DNA of 64,000 bases, taken from the NCBI GenBank assembly GCA_950295325.1, contig OX485805.1, forward strand, positions 30,987,501 through 31,051,500, given 5' to 3'. Of the stretch, positions 1 through 12,239 are shown piece by piece. Source of the stretch: Polytrichum commune. Taxonomy: Eukaryota; Streptophyta; Polytrichopsida; Polytrichales; Polytrichaceae. A model generated the notes under the pieces. It saw only the letters and a list, made by a program, of their open reading frames with translations, did not search any database and was not told the DNA's origin. Within the stretch, counting starts at the first letter, position 1; each line of letters begins with the position of its first letter. Position numbers and translations under genes: made by a program.

Positions 1-228
1 ACCCGTTGGACCATGCCAGTGGATAATGTACGCCTTAAAAAAATGTCTTTTGGGGACCTCGAACTCCATGGTCACTCTGACAATTTTTTCCTTGGTGTAA
101 ACCGAAGTGGTCCCGGGATGAGGTCAACAACAAATCACATATTTTACATGCCATTGGGATGACTTTGACAACCAATCACAAATTTCACATGGCCTTGAGA
201 CGACTTCATGGTCTCTGGTGTAAACAAC

Positions 229-350
229 CCCTCAGCGTCCGGGTCAAAATCCTGGTGTTTCCAAGTCCAATCAATTACATGTTCTTATATTTTGAAAATT
301 CCTTTATTAACTTGGGTATATTCTATAGATTCCTCTCAAATGATCAATCG
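229..350 (-). repeat. Dispersed repeat R1, partial copy
   Basis: Diverged part-copy of a roughly 230-bp repeat found about nine times in this window (best copies at 35328-35565, 35651-35887, 38526-38725 and 51487-51712). It reads in reverse: the CCAAGTCCAA block, then TTTATTAACTTGGGTATATT, then the ATTCCTCTCAAATGATC block. No terminal repeats or target duplication were found, so the repeat class is unknown. Confidence 0.45.
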
Positions 351-3227
351 AAGCGTACACACATATAAGAAAAATATTGGGAAATATACACTTGTAAGGA
401 ATGACTTGCATTCTCATATATATATATATATATATCACCATCTTACACATGATTAAATTTTCATTTCCTCTTTGTATAAGGTTGTGTTCAATATACTTTG
501 AATCTCATAGAGAAAGTAAATTTGAATTTAATACTTGTCGGGGGCTTGTATAGCCTATTGTGTAGGCCACATAAATTATTGCTCTCAAGGAAGTGAGCAT
601 GCAGTCATATGTTAGAGTAGTGATGTAACCCCCTCATCACAATCACTGCTGGAGTAAGAGGGGCCATCCACGAACACTCCATCGAACAACTTACCAAACT
701 TAAACTCCCAAAATCCAGCATCAAAACACTCATGAAAAATCTACACCAAAATGCCATCAAATACCTCACTTACCTAGTACTAAACAAAAGGAAACTTGAT
801 AACAAACAAACCCCTATCTCCCCCCCCCATAAAAGGAACATGGTTAAAGCTATACTACCGGAGCCCACCTCCCCAAAGAGGTATAACACCCCATATTGCA
901 TCATGGGTAACATGATCAGTATCGGGCTAACGGGCTCGCATTCATGCCGGTACATAGTACATGCGTTATTTTTTCTTTTCTTTTTCTTTTAGAGTAGTGA
1001 TGTTGGATATAAGATTTCATGGTTCTTCTTAATCCTTCCATGTCACCTATGCCTCAACATGACCTCGAAGATGAGAGACAAATATAATTTTATATCAAAA
1101 TATTCATCTTCAATTGTTTGCATTAAAGGTAACCATGTTTCAAATTATATCTATTTTGTGATAGGATTCTATAATTGAAGAATTAAGTTGAAATTTGGGT
1201 GTAAATATGATCAAGTACGTGAAGGAATCCAACCCACAATTCTATGCAATATATAGTATTTTAGGTCACCATTCTACACATGATTATATTTGATTGTATC
1301 TTTCAAACTTTGTTGTAAACAAGTAAGTATTTCATTAAACTATTCGGTCGATGGATTGTATTTAGTTTGTCTTGACTTCATATTTAGTCTGAAGCAATGA
1401 GATTCTCACATCCAAAGTCTTTATTCTCGAATCAACTGCTAGACCCATGAGCACGTCAGTTGAGTAATTTCTTATATTTATTGTATATTATATAAATACA
1501 ACCTACTATAGTTCTTCATGCTTATTTTATCATTTCTTATACATAAATATATGAAACACGATCTTGATTCTTGGAAATTGTGACCCATTGTCTTCATGGA
1601 TTGACAATACTATACAAGATGACGCCGCGTTTCAATGATCGAGATTCAATGATGGTTCCTCGTAATAATATTATACAAAGGACCCCACACATACATTGGA
1701 AGGTAGGAGATCTTGGAAGTAAGCAAGAAACTCTTGGGGTTGTTTTTTGTGTCTAAAGTCAATGGAGATCCTACACTTCAACTTGTTCCCCTCTCCATGA
1801 ACATTATAAACGTGTAGAGGGCCACCACCATGCCCATCATTGAAACTTCATCACGTGTTAATTGCTCTTACATTGCCAAAGCCAAGAATTATTTAATCAT
1901 TCGTAACATCAAGAGGGGCATAGATTTGCATGATTAAGGTTGACATATATAATTCAAATATGTATCTCAATATTCAAACACTTATGTTTGACTAGTGTGT
2001 GGTTAGTTGTGCATTCAAGGATGTACACCCTCAAGAAACATGTTCTAAAAAGACTGGACTATGTGTTCATAATATGTTAACCATTATATGATCAATAGTT
2101 AGCATAATTGGGTGTGGGGAGGGGGTGACTAAGACTATATGACCATTTAATGAGCATGACAATCTTCGCTTTGAAAATGAATAAGATTTTCATGTGAGTT
2201 GCAAATTATAAAAGAAAGTTGCACTGGCCTCCATTTGAATTCCTTACCATCTCATACTAGTTGTGTGTTTCATATCCTAGGAGAAGTAGGCTACTTGAAA
2301 GAAATAACCATTTAAAGTCCCATCCACCTCTACTTACAATACATAGCGCTTCCAAATTAAAAGCGCACATGGAGAATCATGATAATTGCATTGATTTGTC
2401 ATGTCAATGTGGTTTAATGTTTGAAATTACACATTCTTAAAGCATTTAATTATGTATAGAGGACACCATTCTTCACCAACATCAATTGTTTTCTATTCCT
2501 CGATGTGCATCATAACATTATTCAACTGCATGGTTGTGTTCCATTCTATATTTAGCATGTGACATGGGCCTCCACTACCTTACCTTCGTGGAAAGACACT
2601 TAGAAAATAAGAAGAAACTAACGCCGGTACAAATAATGAATGGTGTTGGTTCGAATAGTAAAATTATTGTGAATAATGTCAGTATTTTCAATGGTAGTTT
2701 TTTTTTAATTGTAATTGAAGGGAATAATAACGGGAGAACAATGTTTCCTGATAATATTAATGGGAGGACCAATATTCATGCACATAGTGTTGGGAGTATA
2801 ACTCCACCCAAATTTCCAAGCTCGGCCTGAAAGTATGAATAATAAACAAATATTCCCACGTTATTCGAGGGGCCCACATAATATAATTGACATATTCCAG
2901 GGTCATGAAATTGACCCACATGGCTGGATTATGTTATGATACTAGCTATTTATGTCATATTGATTTTTAAAACATATTATTAGTAGGAAATCAGAGCAAA
3001 GTGTATGTCTAAATGGTAAGTCAATGCAGCATATTCTTAGAGATCACATGCCCAATTGATCATTCCCTCATTCACATTCGCAAGAGTTGTTTACTTTTTC
3101 AGTGCAAGTGTGGTCCAAATTAAGGTAGACTGGCCTAATTACAGAGAGCTACATCTTGAGCAATTTTAGAATCTAGGTAAACATGCTTGAAGAATATGCG
3201 CTAATTTAATTTTGGAGATGTTTCTTA
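351..3227. other. AT-rich intergenic DNA, no gene seen
   Basis: Open frames here are under 100 codons and have no recognisable protein signature. The stretch contains an AT dinucleotide run near 416-436, a C-run near 822, and part of dispersed repeat R2 at about 1985-2330 (listed separately). The rest looks like old, unclassified repeat debris. Confidence 0.5.
1985..2330 (+). repeat. Dispersed repeat R2, copy A (empty SINE site)
   Basis: Aligns by eye with 11635-12540 and 37965-38310. Shared blocks in order are GACCATTTAATGAGCA, an AATAAGAT block, a TACTAGTTGTGTGTTTCATATCC block and CTACTTGAAAGAAATAACC. At the point where copy C carries the SINE, this copy reads straight through TTTCATATCCTAGGAGAAG, so it is a paralogous empty site. 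Confidence 0.6.
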
Positions 3228-3581
3228 GGGCCTGTTCACACTATGGCCAAACTTCGAGAGGAGAAACGTTTGGACCAATGAAAATGCAGAAATGTCCAAA
3301 GTTTGTCCTCTCGGCCTTCACAGTAGAGGCCGAAGTCCAAAGGACGTCGCCTCCAAAAGAGCCCAGGTGGCAGCACTTTTAGGAAGTTATGGCGCCAAGA
3401 GTTCGGCCTTCTCAAGCAAAGTTTGGGTCAAGCAAAATGCTCGACCCAAACTTCCGTCGAGAGGCCAAACTTTTTTTTCATTAAAATATTCAAAATCTGA
3501 ATATAGCTTCTCCTCTTGACATAGTTTGGTCCAGAAAAATGACGCTTCCCCTCTCGACTTGGGCATAGTGTGAACCGGCCC
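3228..3581. mobile_element. Harbinger/Tourist-like MITE, 354 bp
   Basis: The left end reads GGGCCTGTTCACACTATGGC and the right end is its near-perfect inverse (GCATAGTGTGAACCGGCCC). Both sides are flanked by TTA (3225-3227 and 3582-3584), the 3-bp target duplication expected for PIF/Harbinger. The interior has no transposase coding capacity. Its ends closely match the elements at 3743-4314 and 38830-39410. Confidence 0.85.
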
Positions 3582-3742
3582 TTAGTTGATGCAAAGAAAC
3601 TTCACATCAAATTGGTTAACGCCAATAGTTGGAACGGTTCAATTCAATCATTCACCCAAGTTCAACACTTTTTCTTTTCTTTTCTTTTCTTTATTGGGTG
3701 GGGAGGGGACTATGGAAACACTTTAAATTGGAAAATATGTTA

Positions 3743-4314
3743 AGTCTGCTTCACACTATGGCTGAAGGTCGAGAGGCCGTTGATTTCCACCAATCAGATT
3801 GCAAGAAACCAAGAAGTCGGCCTCTCGACCTTTCACACTAGATGCCAAAGTCCAAAGACCGTCGCTCTCCAAAATGCCTACATGGCAATACTTTTTGATC
3901 AAGGCAACAATTTCTCAAAGAAAGTTTGGGTCGGACAGGAATGGAAACCCAAACTATGGTCACGAGGGCATCGATTTTTTTATAGAAAATTGGCAAAGAT
4001 ATTGGCCGTTAGATTGGAGGGGTTGTTTTGGGCAGCGAATAAAGTGGGACGCTCTTTCTTTCTTTGGACTTTGGGTTTGGCCTTTGGAGGCTTCGCACTA
4101 TGGCAGTCCAAGTCGGGAGGCCATGGGAGTTCATGGCCAAAGGTTTGGACTTTGGGCTTGACCTTTGGAGGCTTCACACTGTGCCCGGCCAAAGGCTCCA
4201 ATTCCTATATTTTATTGGCTATTATTTTCAGCCCATTTCTTTGAACTCTCAACAAAGTTTGGCCATACAATCCCAAGGCTCCTCAACTTGGACGGCCATA
4301 GTGTGAAGCGGCCC
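3743..4314. mobile_element. Harbinger/Tourist-like MITE, 572 bp
   Basis: The right end, inverted, reads GGGCCGCTTCACACTATGGC; the left end is a slightly decayed version. TTA flanks both sides (3740-3742 and 4315-4317). Inside the right half the terminal motif GCTTC(A/G)CACT recurs twice (near 4088 and 4170), each after a TTTGGAGG block, so the subterminal region is itself a short tandem repeat. It shares its interior with the element at 38830-39410. No transposase is encoded. Confidence 0.85.
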
Positions 4315-4606
4315 TTAGATTTTAGTATGAAATCCGAACACCAACAAAGAAAAATTCTCAGATCCAACAACACAAATATCAAGAACCCTGAGAATGTGGA
4401 AAGAGTCGGTTGTAACGTTGAAATTCTAATATTGGAACACTATAAAATATGAACAATGTTTGCATGATTTATTTATGTACGCCACCACACATCATGAATC
4501 ATGAGGTCACCGTCTCCAAATTAGACCAATAACGCTTGCCTGTAGATGAATTGATTATTGTGTTGGCCTTCTCATAGATGTTTATTTTTAATTTTCAAAT
4601 GAAAAT
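4315..4606. other. Spacer between two transposons, nothing recognised
   Basis: AT-rich spacer with no open frame of note. It ends in the 8-bp target copy ATGAAAAT (4599-4606) of the adjacent foldback element. Confidence 0.5.
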
Positions 4607-5702
4607 AGGGGGACGTTAAAGTACTCCCAACGAACTTATAGGGGAGGCAGATTCGGGCAGGGGCAGCCGCCCGCCCAAAATTTTTAATTTTTTGGATCCG
4701 ATCGAAAATTGTTGCCCGCCCGTCCGACTTCAAAAAAACCATTGCCCTTGCATTCTTGAAGACCACTTATCCACAAATCCCATATTGAGTGCATTTCACC
4801 TTCAAGTCCAAAATCCAATATATATGTTCACTTCCATTGAGTAAATAAGCGATTGACTGGGATTTCATTTTCAAAATGAAATCGCTAATAAAGCATGTAA
4901 ATAACTAGGAAGTCAAAAATATTATAAAACCCTCATTAGCACCGAGGTTATGATTTTTGTGACTTGCCATTGCATGGGTCTTTGTCATTCTAAAATGGAA
5001 CTAAAATTACTGGTTTAAATTTAGTATGTTAAATATTATAATCTTTTAGTTAACACCTTCTACTTTCACAAAGTTTCCATACACATTTAAACTAATTAAG
5101 TGTGATTCAATGTAATGAAGTCTAGTTAATTTTGATTAATCCTAATTAAGACCAATTAAATCAGAAAGTATGCTTACCAAATTAATTAAGCCTTATTAAT
5201 GATAAAATAGACTTACTGGAATTAATCACACTTAATTAATTTAAATGCATATGAATACTTTGTGAAAGTAGAAGGTATTAACTCGACTATAATACTGAAC
5301 ATACTAAAAATAAATATGCAAATTGTAGTTCCATTTTAAGAATGACAAAGACCCTTGCAATGGCAAGTCACAAAAATCATAACCTTGGTGCTAATGAGGG
5401 TTTTATAATATTTTTGACTTCCTAGTTATTTACATGCTTTATTGGCGATTTCATTTTGAAAATGAAATCCCAATCAATTGCTTATTTACTCAATGGAAGT
5501 GAACATATATATTGGATTTTGGACCTTGAAGGTGAAATGCACTCAATATGGGATTTGTGGATAAGTGGTCTTCAAGAATGCAAGGGCAATGGTTTTTTTT
5601 GAGTCGGTCGGATCCAAAAAAAATAAAAAAATTGAGCGGGCGGTTGCCCCTGCCCGAATATGCCTCCCCTATAAGTTCGTTGGGGGTACTTTAACGTCCC
5701 CC
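4607..5702. mobile_element. Giant foldback (long inverted repeat) element, 1.1 kb
   Basis: Almost the whole element is one inverted repeat. The left arm (about 4607-5150) begins AGGGGGACGTTAAAGTAC and the right arm ends with GTACTTTAACGTCCCCC. Arms stay aligned through blocks such as GGCAAGTCACAAAAATCATA and meet in an AATTAA-rich centre near 5160. An 8-bp direct repeat ATGAAAAT flanks it (4599-4606 and 5703-5710), suggesting a hAT-type or MULE/foldback non-autonomous transposon. The left arm carries about 20 bp near 4695-4720 that the right arm lacks. No protein is encoded. Confidence 0.8.
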
Positions 5703-5710
5703 ATGAAAAT

Positions 5711-7429
5711 GCCTTGAAATGTTAAGGGTCTCGAGTGCTCAAAGTATATGTTAAAGGCGCTCCTACCTCACAATGGACACGGTCAATCTCCTTTGAGACT
5801 TTCTAGGTTCGTTTGTTGTTGACTATCATGGACATTGGATCAATTGGTAGTTGTTACATTGCGACTAAGTCTACAAATATAATTTTACAAAATGGCCTCG
5901 AAACAAATCTTAGTGCGGCCTATTTGTTAATATGTGGTTTTGGACTTGGATTTTATGAACCATGGCTCAATGTCCTATAAGGACACTTTAAACTAGAGCT
6001 TGAGGGCCCTTGACCCATGATATACAAATTATGTGATTAGTTTAGAAGTCGGAGATTGTCCAAGGTCACTTTACACAAGACCTTGAGGGTCCGAGGGATC
6101 AAAGATATTTGAATGGATGGAAAATCTACATGACATCCTACATGGCACCAAGTGGATAATATTTATTGGTCTACCAAATATTGCGCTAGGTCCATTGAAA
6201 AGAGGTGGATCCAACACAAAATTAAGAGCCAAGGCAAACAATTAAATTGTCATTGGCTTTTAGAAATATTGCATTGTCTTGCCATGGTGGGGTCCCGTAC
6301 TACGTACTATTTTATATTGGTAAAAAAAAAATTGATCCGGTCTCTCGACATGGTCCACATTCACTTCAAATAAAGCTTGAGGACCCATTGACTGTGAAAC
6401 TGGACAACCTTTTGGATGATTTTCAAGGGCCCTTGGATTTTCATGGTCATGGCTCTTGGTCTATGTGTAAAGCAACCCTTAGTGCACCAAGTTTGTCGCC
6501 CTACACTATTCATTGTGCACCACTCAACAACATAGAGAGGAGCCATGACTTTCACACGGGTAACAAAATGAAACATAGAGAGAGCACAAACAACCAAACA
6601 CACGAAAATTAAATAAATAATAAAACATAAGACAAGAGATTCTATCTATTTCATAACCCTCTTGTGTGGTGTGGTTTCATTGTCACATGGTGTATTGCCA
6701 TGAGAAACAAAGAGGATCCATGATCAATCACTCATCTAAGCGGAGAGCACTTTCAACAATTATCATGTGTATTTCAATCCATACAAAGATATTTCAAGGC
6801 CATAACATCTACACTAATTTGTGTAATTAGGTTGCCTTTGTGAATAGGTTTCCTCTTTACCCACGCAAATTATTTGGGATTAAAATCATATCACCAACCT
6901 ATAGTTTTTTCAACAAAAAAATATTCATCCATACAACAACCACAATGAAAAATACACATTTCATGTATTTTGTTACCATGCTAATAAATATTCAAAACAA
7001 TGTGCAATGTTGATACATCAACTTCGGGCAACCTAATTCCACATATTATTGGAGTTTATATCTACAAGTAGACCCTTGGGGGTGTATTGGACTTCCTGAA
7101 CTTGTGGTACGTGGGTGCACAAAAGGGGTATCAATTATGATTGTGAGTTACAAGAAAGAAAGAAAGATGACTACAATGTTGCCATTGGTGTGAATTATGG
7201 TGTTGCTTCATCTTTGAGTCGGTTTGAATTTATATGTAATCATGTAATGGACTTTACGAGAATCAGAGGGCCCTCGACAATTACTGCCTCCTTTAGAAGG
7301 TGAACACCTTGATCAAGAGCAGACAAACTGGCTAGCACCTATCTCCCACAAGGGCAAGCCCCTAGGTTCCCACATGGTTGGTTGAAAATACCCAATTCAT
7401 TCACTATGATTGGGTGGATCATAGGTGGT
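5711..7429. other. Intergenic DNA, no gene seen
   Basis: Only short chance open frames (the longest about 120 codons at 6247-6612, without protein-like composition). Near 6815-6865 there is an inverted copy of a block (TTTGCATGG..AAAGAGGCAA) also present at 13090-13120 and 37490-37520, so at least part is dispersed repeat. Confidence 0.45.
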
Positions 7430-7550
7430 AGGGTGCACCGGAAATCAAGTGTTAAGAAGGTCACCCATCTGAGTACTATGAACCGGCCATAGGCATCTTA
7501 ACCTTGGAGTTTCCATGGGGTTTGGGTCAAGGCCTTGGTCCAGCCTTTGT
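7430..7550 (-). pseudogene. 5S rRNA-derived sequence (pseudogene or 5S-type SINE head)
   Basis: Read on the minus strand, this roughly 120-bp stretch follows plant 5S rRNA from end to end. It has a CCCCAT..ACTCC..GTTAAG block (5S has ATCCCATCAGAACTCCGAAGTTAAG), then TAGTACTCAGATGGGTGACCT (5S: TAGTACTAGGATGGGTGACCT), then GGTGCACCC at the 3' end. Length and order of the internal control region are kept, but many bases differ, so it is not a working rRNA gene. It is a single copy here: a stray pseudogene or the head of a 5S-derived SINE. I could not find a clear tail or target duplication. Confidence 0.7.
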
Positions 7551-8130
7551 GAGTTACAAACTATACATAGGACTAGGGTATACTTTTCTTGGCAATATAG
7601 ATATATCATGCCTCAAGGAACATTGAAACCGATACACAAATTTACAACAAGGACATACATATACAAAAGATTATAGAAATCCGTGGTGAAGTATTGAATT
7701 ATTTTTTTATCTACAAATATTGAGACCTATTTTTTATTTTTTTTATTTCCCTTTCCCCTTGTATAGTTACTAGTTAGATAGATATTTCCTACTATTTCTT
7801 AGCTTTAAAACCCTACCATGGAATCCTTCATGGAAACAAAAAATTATACCATTTTTATCCAAGTTTGAAGATTCTTGCATGTTATTATATAAATCACATG
7901 GCATAATAAACAAGAATACTGTCAAACACCCATACCTAACTAGTATCAAAATGTGTGAAAACCTCGTTATTAACACCCGAGTGGAATTTACTAGTTTTTT
8001 TCCGAAAAAGAACAAAAAAGAACACACAAAAGAAAGACAATACCAAATTTAACACTTGTGTGAATGCCCTGTGGGTCAGAATTGGTGCCTAATGAGCCAT
8101 TATATTCAGCTTTGGAATGGCATGTTCATA
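7551..8130. other. AT-rich intergenic DNA, nothing recognised
   Basis: Homopolymer-rich (T runs at 7699-7750). No open frame of note and no repeat match found by eye. Confidence 0.4.
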
Positions 8131-8502
8131 CTACACTATAATATGATATTTAGTGTCACTATGGTAACTTTTTAAATGACACTTCTTATGAATAAGTGAA
8201 CAAAAATATTGTCATGTATGATTGAGGAGTTCATCCATTGGCCAAAACCCTACCTTCTCTCGTCAGCACCTTGTGATGAAATATTGTCACGGATGATTGA
8301 AATGTGGATGAAAGTTCACTTGGTAAGTGATAGTAATTGTGACACTGTAAATCTATAATCCCCCCCAAAAAATGACAAAGGAATGACAAATAATTAATGT
8401 TGGGTTGACGTTTAGTGTTGGTGACACTATACTGCGGTTTACAATTAGTATTGAGCAAGATGATTGGAATTAGTGATACTAAATAGCATATTTAGTGTAG
8501 CT
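8131..8502. mobile_element. MITE of the TTTAGTGTAG family, about 370 bp
   Basis: Terminal inverted repeats of about 30 bp: the left end begins CTACACTATAATATGATATT, and the right end inverted begins CTACACTAAATATGCTATTT. A second copy in the same orientation lies at 39887-40296. Both share internal blocks such as GATGAAATATTGTC, GGATGATTGAAA and GGTTTACAATTAGTATTGAG. No coding capacity. The target duplication is uncertain. Confidence 0.7.
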
Positions 8503-9458
8503 GCTACATGGGTGACTTCACATCAAAATGGGGCAAGGTAAGTAACCATAAGCATCCAAGTTTGTAAGTAAGACAATTTCAACACCTAAAGTTTAATTTT
8601 TGGTTTTCAAATTGAGCAGCTATGTATTCCAAAATGACCACAAATGATGTAAATGCAAAGGTAGAAGTGCCTACAACGGACACTTTCAACACTACAATCC
8701 TTTATCTAACTTGGAGAAATTTATCTAGAAATAATAGAAACTTAGCAATTATGTTACGAGCACAACGACATTGAGATCACATAAATCGGAGCACATCTAA
8801 GTTTGTAATATGAAATTGTTCAAATTCATAGAATTTTAGTTTGACTTTTACCAATAAGATATTAAGGTGCAAGTTGAGATAGGTTTTGTAGTTGGGTGCA
8901 CATGTAGTTAAGTGTGATGGTGTGATTGCATGCCCTTAAGAAGTAGTCTTATGACAAAAGATTCTGCACAAAGCAAAATTCTCCTCACCATACTCACTTG
9001 TACTTAATGTCGTGACTTTGCATCTTCCAGTCATGTAGTTGTAATGTTGAGTGTTGAGTTCACACATGCTTGAGGTTGAAGTCTCAAAGGATTTGACTTG
9101 TGGGTAGAGGGTAACACCCAAAACGGGGCTTTCAGTCTCAAGCAATTGCATGATAACATATTCAGCAAGCACATCACATTGGGTGGCAAAAAGAACATCT
9201 AAATTTGAATAATTCAAGACTCCACTTTGCACTAGTCCATGTGACATAATAGATTTTCAGCCCACCATACATTGGGGTTGCAATTGCTCAAATCAATTTT
9301 AGTAGGGAGTGTGTTGGCTAGTTAGCAAGCCTCTAGTTTTCACAAAAAAAAATCTCACAAGACCAAAAGAATGGGTATGGCCAAGTGCTAAAATCAAGGG
9401 CTGCCATATGTAAAGTGATGAAAGTAGATGGTTGAAACCGGGCTCTTTAACCTCCTAA
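8503..9458. other. Intergenic DNA, no gene seen
   Basis: The longest open frame is 103 codons on the minus strand (8936-9247), with no recognised motif. It is probably chance. Confidence 0.4.
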
Positions 9459-9986
9459 TGGGGCATTCCCACCTGACATTATTAGTTAGAAGTAGTTTTA
9501 TTAGTCTAAAAGCGGTTTTAGTTATCTAGGGTTCACACATACGGCTCTTTTTAGTGCCGAGCCTAGTTGGCAAATGATGCGGCATGGCTTAAAAGTGGAG
9601 GTTTTAAGCCTCAACCACCGACCCTCCCATCGGTACCTAAACATGAGGCAAGCATATAGGAGCTTTAAAAGTGTCGCCTCCCACCCTTGTGATTGGTTGC
9701 TTTTTAGTCTTAGCTATGAGGGCACGAGGAGCTTCATTAACAAAAACTGATGGTAAGTAGTAAGGCATTTGGGGATGGGACAAAAACTACCCAACATTCA
9801 TTGCTTGGTAGATAAAACCATGAACATGTGTGAAAGCTACTTAACTAAAACCTTCTTGAAAATCTCCGGAGCAAGTTCTTGTAGGTGCATTGGGATAGTC
9901 GGATGCCTCCGCTATAACCGAGGGAGCTTTACCCGGTTTTTAGGAAATACTTTGGGTCATAACTAAAGTCGGGTGGGAATGCCCCA
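9459..9986. mobile_element. Harbinger-like MITE, 528 bp
   Basis: Ends are exact inverses: TGGGGCATTCCCACC at the left, GGTGGGAATGCCCCA at the right. TAA flanks both sides (9456-9458 and 9987-9989), matching the PIF/Harbinger target rule. The terminal sequence differs from the GGGCCGCTTCACAC family, so it is a separate family. No transposase inside. Confidence 0.8.
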
Positions 9987-9989
9987 TAA

Positions 9990-11023
9990 GTAGTGTATTT
10001 ATTGGGTGGCTCCCTTACTTGGACCAAGAAAACAACTCATAAGTAGTCGATGCACAACATTGTCAACTTTGGTATAGGTGATTATTCTACCTTACAAATG
10101 GACACATGGTCAATCTCGAACATAATTCAAACTTCTCTTGATTAAGTTGAGAAGATTATTTAGTGCGGTGCACATGTATGCTCTTGAGATTTGAAATGGA
10201 TAGTGTCTCTATCCATGTCCGTTCTTTATGATATATGTGTATGTACTAAGGACAATGGTCATGACATTATTCAACAACATTGAACACTTCCAACGAGATC
10301 AACTTGACAATGTAAACTCTACAATTAAAAACGGCAAGATCTAGCAAACATAACCCCCTTGATTCCATGGTCCACCCAACTCACCGTGCTTGTTGACTAA
10401 TGTTTTGGTGGTCAAAGGCATGACATGGAAACATCAACTAAAGTCTACCTTGGTGTCATTGTTGCCTTTTGAAACATATATTTACGATCTATATATTTTC
10501 TATTGTATGTCTCCTCGATTGTTGTGGACCATACAATCCAACATCACTCGGCCTTGTCATTGACTTCTATGTGCCTAAACATCGTTTGCGATTTGTGTCA
10601 CCGTGATTCTTGTAGATATGCTCCCTCGTACTAGATTTAGAGTTGCATTTCATAGCTTCAAGCGGGAGTAGCCTAGTGGGGAGAGAGAGAGGGAATTATC
10701 GCATATGAGCATACTCCAAATCCATCCAACATAAAAACTTGACCCCCTATAGGTTTGTTGCCAATTCGTCTCAAATGACCTCAAGTAACTAATCCGGGGT
10801 CTTTAAAACTAATTCTGGTGACAAAATAACAACAACAAAAATCAACCTCTTTATTGCATGCTATTTCAAGGCTTTTATTTTGGATGAATGAGAGGTACAC
10901 TCGTATATGACAATTGTCTCTCTCTCTCTCCGTTTAGTGGGAGCCTTTTATATGACCTATTCATGGGAGGAGATAGACTCCTTGGAACTAAATGATGTTA
11001 CATAGACTTGAAAACGTGGGCAT
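9990..11023. other. Intergenic DNA, no gene seen
   Basis: No open frame with protein character. Small GA and TC runs occur at about 10680-10693 and 10917-10929. Confidence 0.4.
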
Positions 11024-11031
11024 GGAGGACT

Positions 11032-11447
11032 CATGGGGAGGTCACTCCGTTGTAAAGTTGAACAACCACGTGCGAACACTTTACATGTAAAAAATCCTAC
11101 TTTTTACATAAAGCATCACCAAAATGGGTCAAAAGTTTATAAAAAAAATTCATGAGTAGATATACAAGGTACCTATTACATAGTAAAAATTAGTAACTAT
11201 GTTTTATGATTTTTTTTCATAAAATATACCGTTTCTAACTAGAATGACGCGGAATTGAACTAAAAACATTACTACAAAAATGAAGATGACCAAAAAAAAT
11301 TAAAAAATATAGAAAAGAAACTATCTATGGTTATGTATATGTAGAAAAAATAGAATGAATTTTAAAATAATCTATGGCATGTAATATAGGGGTAGCAAAC
11401 TTTGTTCGCATGTGGTGTTCAAATGATAATGGACTGACCTCCCCGTG
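11032..11447. mobile_element. hAT-like MITE, 416 bp
   Basis: The left end reads CATGGGGAGGTCACTCC and the right end, inverted, reads CACGGGGAGGTCAGTCC; similarity continues for about 55 bp (both arms include a CACATGCGAACA-like block). An exact 8-bp direct repeat GGAGGACT flanks it (11024-11031 and 11448-11455), the duplication length of hAT transposons. The interior is A/T-rich and non-coding. Confidence 0.8.
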
Positions 11448-11806
11448 GGAGGACTAATGGCACTACAAATACTACCAAGCGTGTTATGTGTTTTTTGTGC
11501 AATAAATCATGGAGGTCCTATGAGTCATTGTGGGGGTGGAAAACATTATTGATTGTGAATTTGGAATGGCATAAGGTAAACGTGCCTAATTTAGTTATTA
11601 TCCTTAATCATACACCAATATTTGAGTGGTATGTGCTTTGGTGTGGCTTTATGAACAAATACCAAAAAGACGTGTGTTAAAAGATATGTTCTTGCATGTT
11701 GAGTATATGATGACCATTGTAACCTTAATAGTTATCATAATCAAGGAGACCTATACATGACCATTTAATGAGCACAAGAATCTCTAGTTTGGTAAAAAAT
11801 AAGATA

Positions 11807-12140
11807 CACCCTAATCTCCATAATGTCACTCCCTCTCTTATATCCCCAAACCCTAGGGAAGGCATGTGCTTAGTATAAACCTCCTTCTTTATTGTCACAT
11901 TCACCTCCCATATATCATGGGTTTTGACATTCAGATAATCTAGCAAAGAGGTTTAATCACACACTCGAACACATCACATTGTCATTATTGTCATTATTGC
12001 AATGTTGACTTTGTGTTATTCCATAATGTCACATGCTACAATAATTCTCTATTATCATGCTTCCAAGTCAACACTACAAACCTCCTTGATATCACATGCA
12101 CTTTGGTTGCCACATGCATGATATTAGGGAGGTTAGAGTG
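11807..12140. mobile_element. Probable MITE inserted in repeat R2
   Basis: Present here but absent from R2 copies at 2170 and 38165, where AATAAGAT runs directly into TTCAT(G/A)TGA. Its ends are inverses: CACCCTAATCTCC at the left, GGAGGTTAGAGTG at the right. CAC termini could suggest a CACTA-type element, but I could not find a clean 3-bp target duplication, so the class is open. Confidence 0.5.
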
Positions 12141-12239
12141 CATTCATATGAGCTCCAAAAATTACGAGGAAAGCAACTACGGCCTTGAATTGGATATGCT
12201 AACTTTCTCGTACTAAGTTGATCATGTGTTTCACATCCT

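Noticed and set aside
3780-4452. Overlapping frames of 70-154 codons
   Set aside because: They lie inside a MITE and arise from its GGCCTTTGG-rich subterminal repeats.
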